A stretch of DNA of 64,000 nucleotides from Deltaproteobacteria bacterium (GTDB taxonomy: Bacteria > Desulfobacterota > Syntrophia > Syntrophales > UBA2210). The notes below the pieces were generated by a model. That model was not told where the DNA came from, ran no database searches, and saw nothing but the letters and a program-made list of their open reading frames with translations. The stretch is taken from NCBI GenBank assembly GCA_019313905.1, contig JAFDAI010000009.1, positions 22,701-86,700 on the forward strand, read 5' to 3'. The position numbers and the translations under genes were made by a program. Positions within the stretch are counted from its first letter, which is position 1. Every line of letters starts with the position of its first letter. Of this stretch, positions 43,275 to 52,184 are shown in pieces.

Positions 43275-44234
43275 ATGACACTGGTAAGGATAGTCAAAAA
43301 TTGGGACTGGCCGGATCTTATGCGCCAGACACCCTGTCAAAAGGGTGTCTGGAATGGAATACAATTTACAGTTGATTCCATAGAAGAGTGCGATTTTCTT
43401 ATCATGCTCAACAATAGTATGGAAACCGATACGCATGTAAGATGCCCGAAAGAAAATATATGGGCTATTATGCAGGAACCATATATGAAAGGTCATAGTG
43501 ATTGGATGGTTGAAAAACATGAATTTTTTTCTAAAGTCTTCACCCATTACATACCTGCAAATGATAGAAAATATATTTCTTCTCATCCCGCCATTCCATG
43601 GCATGTCAACAAAACTTTCGATGAACTGATGTCGGCTAAAGTCCCTGTAAAATCAAAAAAACTGTCAGCCATAGTCGGTGACGCAATGGACGTGCCGGGA
43701 CATATCAAGAGAAGAAAATTCTTACAATATATTCAAAATGATAAGTCGCTGGAATTGGATTTATACGGCAAGAAAATTAATTTTATCGAGGACAAATGGG
43801 ATGGACTTGCCCCATATAAATACTCTCTTGCCATGGAAAATACCAGCGGGCCGGATTACTGGACCGAAAAAATAGCTGATTGCTTCTTATCTTGGACTGT
43901 TCCTATCTACTATGGATGCACTAATCTGGAGAATTATTTTCCTAATGAATCATTCATAAGGATCGACATAGGGCGGCCGGAAGAAAGTCTTGCAAAAATA
44001 AGGCGGATTATTAATGAAGATAACTGGGAAAGATATATCCCGGCCTTAGAAGAAGCCAGAGATCTTGTACTGAACCGCTATCAGATTTTCCCATATCTGT
44101 CGGAGATAATCCATTCTCACTCGCGAACGATAAGCAAAAAAGTGTCCGTTACAAATCCAGCTTATAAGAGAAGTAGAAAAGCTCAAATTCATCATGTTAT
44201 CTATAAATTGAAGAAAAAGATGAGGTTATTATAA
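43275..44234 (+). CDS. Glycosyltransferase family 10 (fucosyltransferase-like)
   Basis: A 319-residue protein. YKYSLAMENTSGPDYWTEKI followed by DCFLSWTVPIYYGCTNLENYFP is the GT10 alpha-1,3-fucosyltransferase C-terminal motif. The N-terminal acceptor part (IWAIMQEPYMKG) is less conserved. No GDP-fucose genes are in the window, so the donor sugar is open. It is followed 1 bp later by a GT2 gene. Confidence 0.78.
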   Translation: MTLVRIVKNWDWPDLMRQTPCQKGVWNGIQFTVDSIEECDFLIMLNNSMETDTHVRCPKENIWAIMQEPYMKGHSDWMVEKHEFFSKVFTHYIPANDRKYISSHPAIPWHVNKTFDELMSAKVPVKSKKLSAIVGDAMDVPGHIKRRKFLQYIQNDKSLELDLYGKKINFIEDKWDGLAPYKYSLAMENTSGPDYWTEKIADCFLSWTVPIYYGCTNLENYFPNESFIRIDIGRPEESLAKIRRIINEDNWERYIPALEEARDLVLNRYQIFPYLSEIIHSHSRTISKKVSVTNPAYKRSRKAQIHHVIYKLKKKMRLL

Positions 44235-44235
44235 G

Positions 44236-45057
44236 TTGCAGAATCAACCTATGGTTAGCATAATTATTTCTTTCTACGAGCGATTAGAGCATCTCAGGTG
44301 TTGCCTTGATTCGCTGAATTTTTCCGCAGGCGATTTTGATGAAGTGGTTATTACCGATGATGGATCAAGCGATGAAACGGTCATCAGACTGAAAGAAATG
44401 ATTCCGCATTATAATTTCACCATTCACCATGTATGGCAGCCGAAAAACGGATTCTGGGTTGCGGCAGCTCGCAACAACGGCATCAGGCATGCGAAGGGAG
44501 ATTATCTAATTTTTTTTGATAGTGACTTTTTAATCTTGCCTGATGCAATAAAATACCATCTAAAACTGGCAAAATCAGGAAGGTTTGTAGCAGGGAATTG
44601 CAAGTATTTGACTGAGGCACAAACAGATAGTGTATTTAATTCGAATGTTTCTCCAGAGTTTCTTGAAAAATTATATCAGCAATTACCAGAAAAAGAGATG
44701 ATTAAGGACCATCGCAGGTTTATCAAACGTACAATTTTATTCAGACTCCACTTAAAAAATCGTAGAAAACAAAGCCTGGGAGGCCATTTTTCTATATTTC
44801 GCAGCGACATTGAATATGTGAATGGTTACGATGAGAACTTTAAAGGATGGGGTGGTGAAGATGAGGACTTGGGCATCAGGCTGGTAAAGGCTGGTATTTA
44901 TGGACGCTCAGTAATTCGTCATGCAAAAATTTTGCATATGTGGCATTCAAAAGAAATAGGGAATAAACACTGGAAAGATGGTCCGAATATAAACTATTTT
45001 ACAAGGGAAAACGTCGATTTTTTTTGTAAAAATGGTTTAAGAAAAACGATACCATAA
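44236..45057 (+). CDS. Glycosyltransferase family 2 with galactosyltransferase-type C-terminus
   Basis: A 273-residue GT-A enzyme. VSIIISFYERLEHLRCCLDSL, TDDGSSDETV, and FFDSDFLI (DXD) bind UDP-sugar; GGHFSIFRSDIEYVNGYDENFKGWGGEDEDLGIRL is the Glyco_transf_7C/chondroitin-polymerase-like end. TTG 44236 is used with GAGG upstream; ATG 44251 has no ribosome site but starts at the conserved VSIII. Confidence 0.8.
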   Translation: MQNQPMVSIIISFYERLEHLRCCLDSLNFSAGDFDEVVITDDGSSDETVIRLKEMIPHYNFTIHHVWQPKNGFWVAAARNNGIRHAKGDYLIFFDSDFLILPDAIKYHLKLAKSGRFVAGNCKYLTEAQTDSVFNSNVSPEFLEKLYQQLPEKEMIKDHRRFIKRTILFRLHLKNRRKQSLGGHFSIFRSDIEYVNGYDENFKGWGGEDEDLGIRLVKAGIYGRSVIRHAKILHMWHSKEIGNKHWKDGPNINYFTRENVDFFCKNGLRKTIP

Positions 45058-45203
45058 CCCTCGAAGCTGGGGGCTGCAATTACATTTGTTTATTTGCTGA
45101 CCCTGAACCCACATTATAGGGATCGGAATGTTTTGAACACCGACGATTTCTATAGGAACAATCTCCCTCGGGAGTTGCGCTAAAGGCCAGTTGAAACGTG
45201 ACA

Positions 45204-45950
45204 TTAAAAAGAAGTAAATGGGCATGCCTGCCATAATCTGTGGGCGTCAAATTTTATTGTATATGGTTTTACCAATCTTACCAAGTCGTTAACCGGAAGC
45301 AATCCTTTCCCTATTGCTAATGGGCTATAGGGCTCAACACCGATAGAAAGAAAATGATCAATGAATTTGGTCCCATCACCAGCCACTTTTGAACTAAAGG
45401 TGACCCACTTCGCAGGAATATTATAAGCATCAGCAATAATGAGTCCGTGTAAAGAGCTTGAAATTATTTTTTTACATGTCAAGAGATTGTCGACGACAGT
45501 TTCAATAGGCTGGCATACGTCTATTATATTTACCCTCTCATCTTTCAATTCCACACTATCTTTATCCACATAATGTGGAATTATGCCTAATTCGAAAGTT
45601 CTTTCTTTTTTAGGAAAATAAAATTCAGGAAGCAGCATTGCCGGATCACCGAACACATCGGGACAGCTATTGCCACTTCTTAAAGCGACTTCCCGCGACA
45701 CAGGACCTCTCACAGCTAAAATTTTCGCTTTTGGATGTACGTAATCATTTTTATACGCAACCCCTGGCCCCCATGCTATGGATCGGGCATCACACCAATT
45801 CAATATTGACCCTATAACGAGAAATTTTTTCCACAGTGATCCTTTTCGAGTCCATTTAACTTTTTTCCCTGAAATTTTTTCAATCAGATAGGGATTCAGT
45901 TTATCACCGAAGTTATCACTTATACACCACAACACACGGATTTTTTTCAT
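45204..45950 (-). CDS. Polysaccharide pyruvyl transferase-like protein
   Basis: A 248-residue protein with KIRVLWCISDNFGDKLNPYLIEK at its start, AWGPGVAYKN, AVRGPVSREVAL, FGDPAMLLPEF, and SSSLHGLIIADAYNIPAKWV, the PS_pyruv_trans fold. It may transfer pyruvate or act as a related glycosyltransferase. It is antiparallel to the surrounding transferases. ATG 45950 has GGTGA 7 nt upstream; the MITE sits 9 bp from this start codon and has split it from its upstream gene at 46146. Confidence 0.8.
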   Translation of the reverse strand: MKKIRVLWCISDNFGDKLNPYLIEKISGKKVKWTRKGSLWKKFLVIGSILNWCDARSIAWGPGVAYKNDYVHPKAKILAVRGPVSREVALRSGNSCPDVFGDPAMLLPEFYFPKKERTFELGIIPHYVDKDSVELKDERVNIIDVCQPIETVVDNLLTCKKIISSSLHGLIIADAYNIPAKWVTFSSKVAGDGTKFIDHFLSIGVEPYSPLAIGKGLLPVNDLVRLVKPYTIKFDAHRLWQACPFTSF

Positions 45951-45959
45951 ATAATTCAC

Positions 45960-46129
45960 CACTACCGTCCGGTTAAACTTTATAGATCAACGGAAAGACC
46001 ATTTAATAACATAGGCTTACATCATTATTTTGATTTATCGACTTCAATATTTTTCAAATACTGCGATCAATAAAATCAATAGCTTGCAGTTGAAAATTGC
46101 TAATAATTTGAGTTAACCGGACAGTAGTG
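45960..46129. mobile_element. 170-bp MITE with 17-bp terminal inverted repeats and 9-bp target duplication
   Basis: CACTACCGTCCGGTTAA (45960-45976) and the complement of 46113-46129 match at 16 of 17 positions. ATAATTCAC is repeated directly outside both ends (45951-45959, 46130-46138). The interior is AT-rich and has no ORF. This is the full signature of a recent non-autonomous transposition between two minus-strand genes. No transposase that could move it is in the window. Confidence 0.88.
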
Positions 46130-46145
46130 ATAATTCACTAAAAAA

Positions 46146-46601
46146 TCAATTTTTGGCTCGTGGCCAAAGAAAATTTATTTTCCGAAATCTTTCGATATCC
46201 TTTGTAAGCTCATCTGATTCTTCCCAGTTCCCCGTTCCGGGCCAACGAAAAGCATTACATCCCAGTAACACGCAATCAGGATGAATGCCCAGAAATTCTA
46301 CCTGTTTTTCCAGCTTTTCCGGTAACCATAAATCGTCGTCAAGAATCGCAACATATTCGGCATTTCCCATGCGAATGCCACGATTCCGCGGAGCAGCAGG
46401 AAACCCAACGTGTTCCCCGGGCAGATATTTAAAGCGATCATCTTTCAAAAAAGGTTTTACGGCTTCAAATGTCTCTTCTGTCTCTCCATCTTCGACAATC
46501 CAGCATGTCCAGCGAGAATAGGTTTGTGCGGCAACGCTCTCAAGAGCTTCCTTCAGGAAGGCTGGTCTATTACAGGTTGTAATGATTATATCTATTTTCA
46601 C
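46146..46601 (-). CDS. Short glycosyltransferase family 2 protein
   Basis: 151 residues: DIIITTCNRPAFLKEALESVA, WIVEDGETEETFEAV, NRGIRMGNAEYVAILDDDLWLP (DDD metal site) and LGCNAFRWPG. It covers the nucleotide-binding half of GT2 and stops where most family members continue, so it may be shortened. The MITE begins 17 bp after its stop and therefore did not cause the end. Before the insertion it was about 20 bp from the pyruvyl transferase gene. Confidence 0.7.
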   Translation of the reverse strand: MKIDIIITTCNRPAFLKEALESVAAQTYSRWTCWIVEDGETEETFEAVKPFLKDDRFKYLPGEHVGFPAAPRNRGIRMGNAEYVAILDDDLWLPEKLEKQVEFLGIHPDCVLLGCNAFRWPGTGNWEESDELTKDIERFRKINFLWPRAKN

Positions 46602-46724
46602 TTGGTCTCCAGATGGGAAAGAAGTTTCTCACAACAGATTAACAGAAAAATCATTATTTTAATCAAGTTACAACTGTGATATGTTGTTGCGCCTATAACA
46701 CAATTCAGGTGGTTTTATCAAACA

Positions 46725-47501
46725 ATGAATAAAGTACCTCTTTCAGTAGCCGTCATCACAAAAGATGAAGCGGAGAACTTGCCCGCCTGTCTTGAGAGTG
46801 TCCGATTCGCGGATCAGATCGTTGTGGTGGATTCCGGCAGTACGGATGATACGGTGAAGATTGCCTCCAATTTCGGGTGTGATGTATTTATCGAAAAGTG
46901 GCGCGGGTTCGGCCCGCAGAAACAGTTTGCCATAGACAAATGTAAACACCTATGGGTGCTTGTTCTTGATGCCGATGAGCGAATACCTCCTGAAACCGTC
47001 ATGGTTATTGGAGATATTGTGTCAAGAGGGGCGGAGGATGTGGCCGGTTACAGTTTTCCACGGAATAACTGGTTCCAGGGCCGTTGGATCAAGCATCTCT
47101 GGGGTGGAGACCGGATTGTCAGACTTTTTCAGAAAGAGCTTGGCCGAATGACTCCTGCAGCAGTCCATGAGTCGGTGGAAATCAGCGGGACAGTGAAGGC
47201 GCTGGGTGTGCCCATAGAGCATTTTACGGAGAGTGATCTGAGCAGGATTCTGATCAAGATTGACCATTATTCAACTCTGGGAGCCCAAGAAGCCTTTGCT
47301 GAAGGCAGAAAGGCAATGATCTGTTCAGCTTCATTTCGGGCGGCCCTGGCGTTTCTTCAGAGCTACTTTCTGAAGCTTGGGGTTCTTGATGGGGCTCAGG
47401 GATTTACTCTTTCTATTACTGACTCGATCAACAAGTTTTTTAAATATGCCAAGTTGAGCGAGCTGCATAAACAGGCCAAATTATCAGACCGGAAAAGTTA
47501 G
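46725..47501 (+). CDS. Glycosyltransferase family 2, WaaE/KdtX-like
   Basis: A 258-residue GT2 enzyme. LSVAVITKDEAENLPACLESV, DQIVVVDSGSTDDTVKIA, GFGPQKQFAIDKC, VLVLDADERI (DXD) and the conserved FPRNNWFQGRWIKHLWGGD match core beta-1,4-glucosyltransferases of the WaaE type. A hydrophobic stretch (FRAALAFLQSYFLKLG) may bind the membrane. The next gene starts 12 bp downstream. Confidence 0.87.
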   Translation: MNKVPLSVAVITKDEAENLPACLESVRFADQIVVVDSGSTDDTVKIASNFGCDVFIEKWRGFGPQKQFAIDKCKHLWVLVLDADERIPPETVMVIGDIVSRGAEDVAGYSFPRNNWFQGRWIKHLWGGDRIVRLFQKELGRMTPAAVHESVEISGTVKALGVPIEHFTESDLSRILIKIDHYSTLGAQEAFAEGRKAMICSASFRAALAFLQSYFLKLGVLDGAQGFTLSITDSINKFFKYAKLSELHKQAKLSDRKS

Positions 47502-47513
47502 GAATCCCGCCTC

Positions 47514-48437
47514 ATGGATATCACCATCGTTATAGTCAACTGGAACACGAAGGATCTTCTGCGCGACTGCCTGGAATCTGTTTATCGGACAGTCAGGAAC
47601 ATCACCTTTGATATTATTGTGGTGGACAACGCCTCTCATGACGGTAGTGTCGCCATGGTAGTGAAAGAGTTTCCCGGCGTCAGGATAATAGAAAATAGTG
47701 AAAACCGGGGATTCGGAGTGGCCAACAACCAAGCGTTTGCTGTCATGAAGGGACACTATACCCTTTTGCTCAATACCGATACTGTCCTAACTGAGGATGC
47801 CGTCCATGAACTGTTTACCTTTATGGAAACTCACGATGAAGCGGCCATGGCCGGCGGGCAACTTTTAAATAGGGATGGAAGCAGGCAGAATTCAATAGCG
47901 AATTTTCCCACCGTTTTTACTCTTTTTATGAATACATCCCTTCTTGAATATCTGTTTCCCGAAAAATACCCGAGCAAGAGATATGAGCACAAAGAATCCC
48001 TTGAAGTTGAGTCGGTTGTCGGTGCCTGTGTGCTTGTGCGCAAAAAGGCCATGGATGAAGTAGGGATGTTTGATGAGCGCTACTTTTTCTTCTTTGAAGA
48101 GACAGACTGGGCCTGTCAAATGCGTTCCGCCGGCTGGAAGGTCTATCATGTTCCTTCCGCCATGATCTACCATCTGCAGGGCAAGAGCATCGGAAGAAAT
48201 ATTCGCTCCCGAGTAGAGTTTTATCGATCCAGGTACAAGTTTTTCAACAAATGGAGGGGACGTTCCTATAATGTTGCTGTTTCTATTGTTGTTTTTGTCC
48301 GGCTGATTATAAACTGGTTTTTGACATCTATAGGAGGTATCCTAACGGCAGGCATGAACAGAGAAATCAGGGACAAATGGGTTGTATATTCCCGGCTTAT
48401 TCTTTGGCACCTGAAGGGGCGCCCATATATGCCTTGA
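47514..48437 (+). CDS. Glycosyltransferase family 2 (rhamnosyltransferase-like)
   Basis: A 307-residue GT2 enzyme. ITIVIVNWNTKDLLRDCLESV, VVDNASHDGSV, NRGFGVANNQAF, LLLNTDTVL, and VVGACVLVRKKAMDEVGMFDERYFFFFEETDWACQMR match WbbL-type rhamnosyl or similar transferases. A C-terminal hydrophobic pair (residues ~255-285) suggests membrane attachment. Probable role: O-chain or outer-core extension. Confidence 0.85.
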   Translation: MDITIVIVNWNTKDLLRDCLESVYRTVRNITFDIIVVDNASHDGSVAMVVKEFPGVRIIENSENRGFGVANNQAFAVMKGHYTLLLNTDTVLTEDAVHELFTFMETHDEAAMAGGQLLNRDGSRQNSIANFPTVFTLFMNTSLLEYLFPEKYPSKRYEHKESLEVESVVGACVLVRKKAMDEVGMFDERYFFFFEETDWACQMRSAGWKVYHVPSAMIYHLQGKSIGRNIRSRVEFYRSRYKFFNKWRGRSYNVAVSIVVFVRLIINWFLTSIGGILTAGMNREIRDKWVVYSRLILWHLKGRPYMP

Positions 48438-48546
48438 TTGTTTCCAGATTTGGGATTAAAATAGAAGCGATTTCTGTCATCGGTTGCTGGATTCAGCAAA
48501 AAAATCTAATGACCACTGGAAAGCAAGTGGGGTCAGGGGAAAAGTA

Positions 48547-49325
48547 GTGTATCGTATACCGCATATTGATTTTGCTTCTTATAAATTCACAGGAGAGCAG
48601 GCAAGAAAGAAGGCGAACGATTTTGTCTTTTCTGCCTATCGCCCGGTTCTTATTGTGTTGATTGCATTGAATACCGCCGTTTCCGCTACTACCGCCATGC
48701 TTGCTGCATACTTTGATCCTCGAGGAGGTGGAGTTGATTCCATAAGCGCATTCTGGGCCCGGCTTAATCTTGTGTTGTCGGGAGTGCCAATATCGATGAG
48801 CGGAGATGAACTTATAGATAAAGATCAGCCATATATCGTGATGGCGAATCACCAGAGTTACTATGATGTGTTTGCCCTGATAGGATATCTGCCCCTGCCT
48901 CTGAAATGGGTTATGAAGATGGAACTGCGGAAGATACCCATATTCGGAATCTGCTGCGAGAAGATAGGACACATGTTGACAGGGGGAATTCTGAAAAGGC
49001 TCAGAAGAGCCTCAAGGCGGCGGGTGAGAAGATACGTGCTGGCTCTTCTGTGGTATTCTTTCCGGAAGGCACAAGAAGCCCGGATGGAAGACTGCAGCGT
49101 TTTAAAAAAGGCGGTTTCGTTATGGCGTTGGAGGCAGGGGTGCCGATACTTCCCGTAACCGTGGTGGGAGGAAGAAAGATATTACCCAAGGGAAGCCTGC
49201 GGATCCTGCCGGGTAATATGAAAATAATAATACATGAGCCCATTCCCGTTAACGAATATACATATGAAACAAAGGAAAAACTTATAGAGCAGGTCAGAAG
49301 GGTAATAGGAAAGGATATGGAGTAG
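48547..49325 (+). pseudogene. plsC: 1-acyl-glycerol-3-phosphate acyltransferase with an apparent frameshift near 48973
   Basis: Frame 1 (48547 to ~48972) has an N-terminal TM helix, VMANHQSYYD (NHX4D motif), and MKMELRKIPIFGICCEKIGH. The rest, VDRGNSEKAQKSLKAAGEKI and VVFFPEGTRSPDGRLQRFKKGGF, continues only in the frame that ends at 49325. One missing base between 48970 and 48980 would restore a PlsC of about 258 residues. No slippery heptamer is seen there. GTG 48547 follows AGGGG. It is either a broken gene or a sequence error; the enzyme makes phosphatidic acid. Confidence 0.8.
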
Positions 49326-49555
49326 AGCGCGAGGTGCCTTGTTAATCCTGCCGGATTCTTCTAAGGGTCTGAATTTATACAAGCAGTTTCCTTCTTTTCC
49401 CTCACCGGAGTTCAGACATTCAAAAACTCACTGATTATTGAATCTCTCCGGTCACAATCCGGTTATTCAATCTGTCTCTTTTTATTTCTGAAAAACATCT
49501 TGCTATTTGTAATCTATTTATATATGTTTCTGCCCGTAGAAACGGGGAGGAAAGA

Positions 49556-49834
49556 ATGGTTTCTCGAGACGAGCTTATAGAGATATTTACAGAGATATCT
49601 GATTTTGAGGAAATGAAGTCATTTATTAAAGAAATTCTGACTCCGAAAGAAATCGAGGATTTCACCCTTCGCTGGAAGCTTTTGCGGGAGCTTAATGAAG
49701 GCCACACTCAGAGGAGTATAGCGGCAAAGTATGGAATAAGTCTCTGCAAAATCACCAGAGGCTCGAAGATATTGAAGAAAAATAATTCAATCACAAAAAA
49801 AATACTTAACAGACACCATGGAGGAACAGAATAG
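49556..49834 (+). CDS. trpR: Trp repressor family protein
   Basis: A 92-residue protein. [47 protein letters not shown] (here cited by its parts [19 protein letters not shown] and KITRGSKIL) is the TrpR helix-turn-helix region. GGGGAGG precedes ATG. It overlaps trpB's leader, stopping 1 bp before ATG 49836, so repressor and trpB are co-expressed. A probable promoter (TTGCTA, then TATGTT) lies around 49500-49530. Confidence 0.87.
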   Translation: MVSRDELIEIFTEISDFEEMKSFIKEILTPKEIEDFTLRWKLLRELNEGHTQRSIAAKYGISLCKITRGSKILKKNNSITKKILNRHHGGTE

Positions 49835-49835
49835 G

Positions 49836-51056
49836 ATGAACATGAATTTAGGATCAGTGGAAATGCCCGACAAGACGGGATATTTCGGAGAATATGGAGG
49901 CAGTTTTGTACCGCCGCAGATACAGGAAGTGCTTGATGAAATCGCGGAAGCATACAGCAGGATAAAAGATGATGAGTGTTTTAAAGAGGAACTGTCGTCA
50001 TTGTATAAAGACTATGTGGGTAGACCCAGCCCCATTTTCTACGCGAAAAACCTTTCGGAAAAATGTGGCGGCGCGCGCATATATTTCAAGAGAGAAGATT
50101 TGAACCATACCGGCGCGCACAAGATAAACCACTGTCTTGGGGAGGCTCTGCTCGCGAAAAAGATGGGCAAAAAGAAGATTATCGCGGAGACGGGAGCAGG
50201 CCAGCATGGAGTGGCACTTGCGACGGCCGCCGCCTTTGTGGGACTTGAATGCGATATCTATATGGGCGAGGTTGATATAGTTAAACAGCATCCGAACGTC
50301 ATCCGGATGAAGATTCTGGGCGCGGGTGTTATTCCCGTATCGCGCGGCACAAAGACACTCAAGGACGCGGTCGACGTGGCATTTGAAGCGTATCTTGAAG
50401 ATCCGGTTACCCAGTTCTACGCCATCGGTTCTGTTGTGGGCCCCCATCCTTTTCCAATGATGGTCAGGGACTTCCAGACGGTGGTCGGTATAGAGGCGAA
50501 GAAACAGTTTGAAGAGATTACAGGCGGGTTGCCGGACAATCTGGTGGCATGTGTAGGTGGTGGTTCTAACGCGATAGGGCTTTTCACCGCGTTTCTGGAT
50601 GATGAAGATGTCGTCATGTACGGAGTTGAACCTTCGGGACTCAGCTTTGAAGATGGTGAGCATGCGGCAACCCTGACACTCGGCACACCCGGTGTACTCC
50701 ACGGGTTCAATTCCTACATGCTTCAAGACAGGAAGGGAGAGCCCCTTCCGGTATATTCCGTAGCGAGCGGGCTTGACTATCCGAGCGTCGGTCCTCAGCA
50801 CAGCCTCCTCAAGGACATACAGAGGGTTACATATGTGACGGCAAACGACAAGGAAGCTCTCGACGCGTTTTTTGAACTCTCCAGGATTGAGGGGATAATT
50901 CCCGCGCTGGAAAGCGCCCACGCGATAGCATACGCGACAAAACTGGCAAAAACTCTCGACAGCGACAAAACAATACTGGTGAATCTGTCAGGAAGAGGGG
51001 ACAAAGATATAGATTATGTGACTGAGACCTATGGGAAGGAATATGGAATAGAGTAG
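49836..51056 (+). CDS. trpB: Tryptophan synthase beta chain
   Basis: A 406-residue PLP enzyme condensing indole and serine. [42 protein letters not shown] (PLP lysine), [26 protein letters not shown] (phosphate site) and SGRGDKD are present. It is the TrpB1 type, which normally needs TrpA; no trpA or other trp gene is here. GGAGG lies 10 nt before ATG 49836; ATG 49818 is possible. Confidence 0.94.
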   Translation: MNMNLGSVEMPDKTGYFGEYGGSFVPPQIQEVLDEIAEAYSRIKDDECFKEELSSLYKDYVGRPSPIFYAKNLSEKCGGARIYFKREDLNHTGAHKINHCLGEALLAKKMGKKKIIAETGAGQHGVALATAAAFVGLECDIYMGEVDIVKQHPNVIRMKILGAGVIPVSRGTKTLKDAVDVAFEAYLEDPVTQFYAIGSVVGPHPFPMMVRDFQTVVGIEAKKQFEEITGGLPDNLVACVGGGSNAIGLFTAFLDDEDVVMYGVEPSGLSFEDGEHAATLTLGTPGVLHGFNSYMLQDRKGEPLPVYSVASGLDYPSVGPQHSLLKDIQRVTYVTANDKEALDAFFELSRIEGIIPALESAHAIAYATKLAKTLDSDKTILVNLSGRGDKDIDYVTETYGKEYGIE

Positions 51057-51125
51057 GGCGAGAGGTTGTCGATCCACGGAGATCGGGCTCAATCCCCCAA
51101 CTTGCTTCAGTGTTTCTCGTTCATA

Positions 51126-52073
51126 CTATGAGTGAGTGATTGTTCCCAATTTTCCCTGCCAGGAATTTCTCTGTTCCAGTTCTCTGTCAATTGAGTTGAG
51201 AACCGACATTTTGTTTCTTCCCCAGTCGGGGGCCAGATAGATATCCCTGTATCCATCAGCGGTCAGTCTCTGTATCACCATTTCCGGGGGCAGTATCTCA
51301 AGGATATCGCAAACAGTGGAAACGTATTCCTTTTTTGTTATCATACTGATCGCACCCTTCTCGTAGAGAGTGCCGAGGGGGGTCCCGGAAAGCGCCAGCA
51401 GCAGGTGTATCTTTATACCCTGAACGGGCAGTGATGCTACTGTTCTTGCCGTTTGAATAATATCCTCTCTTGTTTCCCCTGGTAGTCCGACAATAACATG
51501 AACGCAGATGTTGATATTTCTGTTCGCAGCTCGGGCCACGGCATCCAGAAAAGTCTTTGAGTTATGTCCCCTGTTGATGAACTTCAATGTCCTGTCATGG
51601 ATGGACTGAAGTCCGTATTCCAGCCATACGTGATAATCTTTCGTGTACTCTTCAAACAAGCGGATTACATCATCCGGTACGCAGTCTGGCCTCGTGCCGA
51701 CAGATATGCCCACTATATCATCTTGTGACAAGGCTTCATCATAGAGGGCCTTGAGCCTGTCGCGGGGGGCATATGTGTTTGTGGCAGTCTGAAAATAGGC
51801 GATGAACTTTTGCGCTCCCCTCTTCTCCCTGTAGAATTCCCTGCCCCTTTCTATCTGTTCAGTCACGGATGGCAGTGGCCCCATTTGCCGGAGTTTTGAA
51901 AAACGGCCGTCACAGTAAATGCACCCACCTTTCGCTACCTTTCCATCGCGATTAGGACAGGTAAATCCGGCATCTATCTGCAGCTTGTAAACCTTGCATC
52001 CGAATGTGTTGATAAAAAAGCTTTTCAGATCGTAATATCTCTTCGAGTTGTTCCAGAAATCCGGTTTCGGCAT
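51126..52073 (-). CDS. Radical SAM protein, TIGR01212/YhcC family
   Basis: A 315-residue protein. CPNRDGKVAKGGCIYC supplies the three cysteines of the radical-SAM 4Fe-4S cluster; SVGTRPDCVPDDV and WLEYGLQSIHDRTLKFINRGH and VIVGLPGETREDI follow. It is Elp3-related, and its substrate is unknown, though a tRNA role has been proposed for relatives. It is divergent from mnmG, a tRNA-modification gene, by 111 bp. Confidence 0.9.
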   Translation of the reverse strand: MPKPDFWNNSKRYYDLKSFFINTFGCKVYKLQIDAGFTCPNRDGKVAKGGCIYCDGRFSKLRQMGPLPSVTEQIERGREFYREKRGAQKFIAYFQTATNTYAPRDRLKALYDEALSQDDIVGISVGTRPDCVPDDVIRLFEEYTKDYHVWLEYGLQSIHDRTLKFINRGHNSKTFLDAVARAANRNINICVHVIVGLPGETREDIIQTARTVASLPVQGIKIHLLLALSGTPLGTLYEKGAISMITKKEYVSTVCDILEILPPEMVIQRLTADGYRDIYLAPDWGRNKMSVLNSIDRELEQRNSWQGKLGTITHS

Positions 52074-52184
52074 GGTTGTCTCTGCGGCGCTCGGGTTGCG
52101 CTCATCATTTTTTTATTGTTTTTCTCCGGTTGATGTTATTAAACTGTTGCCGTTAATTCAAGTGCATTATATGCGGGTGTATGT

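Noticed and set aside
45037..45234. 65-codon minus-strand ORF after the pyruvyl transferase gene
   Set aside because: It overlaps the real gene end, has no ribosome site and no recognised family, so it is treated as chance.
46146..46601. Truncation of the short GT2 gene by the MITE
   Set aside because: Its stop codon lies outside the element and the target duplication, so the rebuilt pre-insertion sequence has the same stop.
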